64,000 nucleotides of DNA, taken from positions 23,397,914 through 23,461,913 of the forward strand of contig JAJQOW010000014.1 of assembly GCA_037975125.1 (NCBI GenBank), read 5' to 3'. The notes under the pieces were generated by a model. That model saw only the letters and a list, made by a program, of their open reading frames with translations, searched no databases and was not told where the DNA came from. The translations under genes and the position numbers were made by a program. Source of the DNA: Latrodectus hesperus (Eukaryota; Arthropoda; Arachnida; Araneae; Theridiidae). The stretch's first letter is position 1. The number at the start of each line of letters is the position of its first letter. Shown here piece by piece: positions 60,575-64,000 of the stretch.

Positions 60575-62363
60575 GGTGAAATATTAAACACTTGATGATC
60601 TTCCTCAAGCGATGGCTCTGAATTTCAGATTGAGCATTCTTGCTAGCGGCACATAGGGTTGTTCCTGCTGATCAGTATGCACTCCAAGCGAATGGTGATT
60701 AATATCAGTTGTAAGTTTAATGCAAAAGTTTATTTAAAAATGGGCTTAAAAAGACATATAATCTAAGCATATAGCTTTCGGCTTCAGAGCCACATGACAT
60801 AAACATTGCATGCGACATCGAACGCATGCGCATTTTACGTCAGTCTCTTTTTAATGGGTTGGAAAATATTTGGGTAAAATTATGTTATCAGGATCAGATT
60901 CTTTGCCGAATGTTTTATTAAAATCGCCAATAGTTTCATTCGAACTCGATACAATTTCATGTATTATGTATGGCAGATGTGAAATCGTAAATATTTTGAA
61001 GATTATTAATTAAGAATAATTATTATATGTATACTTCTCCTCTAATAAATAGTATGAATTTTACAATATTTGCACCCGGTCTCGATAATGGAAAAGTGTT
61101 AATATTTCTCCAAATGTCTCAACCCATTATGATAAATAGCTAGAAAAATATTGTTTTTTGCTAAACGGAAACTGGATGTATGTGGAGTACCTGTTTGAAA
61201 ATTTCCCTCGGTTTTATGGTGTGTCGATTTTTCTGTATCTTTTTGGCTTCAGGAGGCAGCGTTGCCTGCTCTTACCTCAGCTGCAACATCCATTCGGAAC
61301 TTAAATTTAATACTGCATGGAAGTATTACGAAGAAAGTTATTTATTTTGCTCATTGCGGTTTTGGCATCTTTCCAGAACGCCCCCGAGGGTTTATCGGTT
61401 TCGTATACCTTTGCCAGCTGGCCGCTGTCCAGGGGGAAGGGGACCCGCAAGAGGAACTTCTCAAGCCATTAATGCCACTTGGGAGTTATTCTTTCGAAAC
61501 GAAATACCCATTTACAATTCCTTTGATTTTTCGCTAGATTCGCATTTCGCCACGTCTTCAAACTCAGAATTGACTCTTTTAAAAGGAAAAATAAAGATTT
61601 CTCCGAGGGGAAACCGAAATCTGATGGCTGAGTAGAGAATATTTCCTCGCTTTATATAGGCGCATCCGTACAAAAAAGCCCTTTTCGTTCAATTAAACAT
61701 TTTTTTAAAAAAATATTGTTAGGAGAAAGTGTCAGATAAGGGAAATAAGTAGACAAACAATGCCTTCTTAACTGCTTTATATAACAAAAATCGAATTTCG
61801 TGGTACATTGTAAAAAAAAAATTTTTTTTTTTTTTGGTTTTAAGTGAATGAAAATCTTACTTTCAGAACTCATTTAAGCAACAGCTCACAAAAAGATTGG
61901 CTAAAGAAAAACACTAGAATTTTTATTCTCATTTTTTAGAACTTGTTAAAGTCTCATCTGCGGCGTGTGAAAAGAGCAATACCAAATCTTGAAGTCTTCT
62001 GAAATGGAACTTCGATCGAACATAACTGGTGTCCATAGAATCAGGAGGGGAGTCTACAGAATGTAAGTTGTGCGCTCAGATCATTGGAGTAGGGATGAAT
62101 CTGATGCCGTGTGTAATTTAAGGTGTTTTGGATGGCAAAGGCGGCCATCTGGTTACAGGATGGTCAGGAACTCTAGGCTCGACCCAGTTGAAGATTCATC
62201 CTGTTCCTTAGTGGTTGCTGAGGTTCTTAAAATAGATTGAGGTCGCAACGCCTTCGAAATTAAATCTTTAGAAGAGTCAACCCAAAAACTTCTGCTTAGT
62301 TCTTGCAAATTATAAAGACCCATCCTTTAGATCGAATAAAAAACCGTTATCATATGCAAATAT
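60575..62363. other. Unique intronic sequence with GC-richer island (about 61190-61640)
   Basis: No gene supported. The frames 61180-61635 and 61262-61537 overlap each other and show no recognisable domain. Confidence 0.45.
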
Positions 62364-62377
62364 AATCTTCACACTAT

Positions 62378-62839
62378 TTTTTTTATTCCAATGGCGGGCA
62401 CACTTGGGTGACGAACTCTATGCCACAACAAGGCCAGAAAATGCTACTTATTTATCGTTACCCAGTGGGCACCTGTGAACCAAGTCATGGAGGCGAGTAG
62501 CGTTACCCGCGCCATACCACCACAAACCCGTTTATAGGGTGGGCCACATTCATACAACATCACAGAAGAAAGGACATACAGATGGGAGTGAACCCCGTTC
62601 TGTACCAATCGGTTATCGGGTTTAGTCCACTCATCACCATCGTGAGCAAGCAGCACCTTCCAGGAGTTAAAAGGTTGTCCCCAAACTGTGCCGTCACCCA
62701 GCATGCTGTTGAAAATGAAGGATTTACAATGGACAGAGAAAAAATAGAAGGAAAGAAACATCCATGCCCGAACCGGGATTCGAACCCGGGACCCACAGCT
62801 CAGCAATCAGGAACGCTAACCACTCAGCCATCGGTCGGC
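62378..62839 (-). mobile_element. SINE-2, long variant
   Basis: Head, body and poly-A end match the other SINE-2 copies, but about 170 bp (about 62575-62748) extra lie between the head-proximal 'ctttccttc' and the body. A perfect 14-bp repeat, aatcttcacactat, flanks it (62364-62377 and 62840-62853). Confidence 0.92.
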
Positions 62840-62880
62840 AATCTTCACACTATAGAATAGGAGATCTAAACAAACGGAAG

Positions 62881-63050
62881 CCTGGCTGGTAGCCGAATGG
62901 TTAGAGCGCTCTTGCCTTCAGTTCATCAGTTCGTGGGTTCGAGTCCTATCTTGGGCTTGGATGTTTGTAGTGAGTCGGAATCCACATTAAACCATAGATC
63001 CTTATCTAATTAGCCCTCGTGTGCAAAAAATGACCTTTGAGCGATTAAAT
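62881..63050 (+). mobile_element. SINE-1, well-preserved copy
   Basis: Head 'gctggtagccgaatggttag', box B 'gggttcgagtcctat', 'gtcggaatccacattaaac' and 'aaaaaatgacctttgagcga'. The AACC tail is missing, and no target duplication is clear. Confidence 0.88.
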
Positions 63051-64000
63051 GATTGGATTGAAAGGACACTGACACAAAATGCTTTTATAAAGCCGAGGAG
63101 CTTGAACGGAAGTATTTCTAATAAGAAATAAAGAAGGAAACTGTAACATTGATTTCATTTATTGTGCTGGTACCCTGGTATTGGTTTATCCTTTGTGTTG
63201 GATTGAAACTCTTTTTGTTCCTGTCCAAGGCATTACGAATCAACCTCATTTTTCAATCCACATGGTGCAAGGCATTATGTGAATCAAAGTTTTCAATAAA
63301 TCTGATTGCATGAGATGCATTATTATGGATCATTTTTTAATCGCTTGAACTAACCGAATGTCTTCCCTAACTTCGGAAAGAATTTCATTTCCAGTGTAGA
63401 TTTAATGTTCTTCACTCTCATCCATCTGTAAGGAAGACAACAGCCTTTTTATTTTGCCCGTCCCGCCAAAGATCGATGGCTTGAGATAAAGTTCTGCGGT
63501 TTTCGTCCAATCAGCATTAACTACTCATTTTTGTAGAGTGCTGATATCTCTTCTCATGATTCAGCGCGTCGCCGATAAAAGGATTTCGTCACCTTCTTTT
63601 ACATCAGTCTCACGGTTTGTTGCTTTGCTTTTCCGTCTTCCTCCGTGGAAAAGGCCTGAAATCAGCGCCTCCAGAAAAGGATTAGGGGGGAGGGGAGGAA
63701 ACAGCTTTTTTTTCCTTCGTTATTCTATCAACCATTCAATAAAAATAAAACAGGTGAATAAAAAAAAAGAATTCTTCACCTATCGGTGGCAGCCTAAATA
63801 AAAGAAACTGGTTCCAAAACTCAATACGTTCTGCCTGAAGATTAGGAATCAATTTTAAAAGAAATACTCTGAAATGCATCTATATTTCTTCACTCCCCTC
63901 CCCCTCACCGACAAGGAAAATATCTCTATCCGAATCTCATCTGTACAGAAATTTCCTACAGACAAGGATGGGGTAGGGGAAGGGGAGAATCGCTGAATAA
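63051..64000. other. Unique intronic sequence, GC-richer towards the right edge
   Basis: No gene or repeat. The frame 63538-63801 has no signature. The last 400 bases alternate purine- and pyrimidine-rich runs like the other islands. Confidence 0.45.

Larger units (their letters stand above)
39316..64000 (+). other. Plexin intron, at least 24.7 kb, open at right edge
   Basis: It starts at the GTAAGT donor. I searched by eye for a frame continuing into the end of Sema and the cysteine-rich PSI domain and found none, so the intron or an assembly break continues past the window. Confidence 0.75.

Noticed and set aside
39316..64000. Search for the next plexin exon (end of Sema, PSI)
   Set aside because: No frame with the expected cysteine pattern and splice sites was found.

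Overview
The window reads as a piece of a large, AT-rich, repeat-dense animal genome, most likely an arthropod and plausibly a chelicerate such as a spider. That guess rests on very long introns, many tRNA-derived SINEs and LINE fragments, mariner/Tc1/hAT remnants, and one plexin gene with a split structure. No bacterial or viral gene organisation is present. The species cannot be fixed from the sequence.

Only one host gene is well supported: a plexin on the plus strand. Its first coding exon (ATG at 10248, donor after 11378) encodes a signal peptide and most of the Sema domain. A second coding exon (39133-39315) continues the Sema domain in the same phase. The intron between them is 27,754 bp. 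The intron after 39315 runs off the right edge, since no further plexin exon was found up to 64000. A splice acceptor at 10204-10205 suggests that the region left of the first coding exon is a 5'-UTR intron or promoter-proximal sequence. One weak two-exon candidate for a small secreted protein lies at 4751-5149.

Nearly everything else is transposon-derived or unique non-coding sequence. I group it as follows. LINE-A (RNase H-type C-terminus, GAA tail): 3738, 30449, 60200. LINE-B (RTE-like C-terminus, GAA or GAT tail): 3978, 36293, 48601, 51243. LINE-C (AACC tail, terminal hairpin): 17387, 17722, 45028. LINE-D (RNase H, AAC tail): 18983. SINE-1 (tRNA head, AACC tail) has many copies. SINE-2 (tRNA head, poly-A) is at 8674-9758, 46800 and 62378. 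SINE-3 is at 33599 and 43505. SINE-4 is at 54204. SINE-5 (AAC tail) is at 20767 and 56899. DNA elements are a foldback mariner (22425-23139), a Tc1-like relic (52716-53905), a hAT C-terminus (33304) and a possible MITE or solo LTR with heat-shock-type motifs (2067-2563). Most insertions carry target-site duplications readable by eye.

Tandem arrays are a 237-bp satellite (25961-27595), a 211-bp array (41374-42207), a 33-34-bp minisatellite (34363-34778), a higher-order repeat at the left edge and five long (TA)n runs. Between the repeats lie compositionally distinct GC-richer islands without coding signal, which are candidate regulatory DNA of the plexin locus. The most informative structures are a SINE-driven retroduplication of plexin-intron DNA (about 46185-47098 copied to 8674-9758), a 52-bp LINE insertion with a perfect target duplication, and a LINE/SINE pair sharing a 3'-terminal stem-loop.
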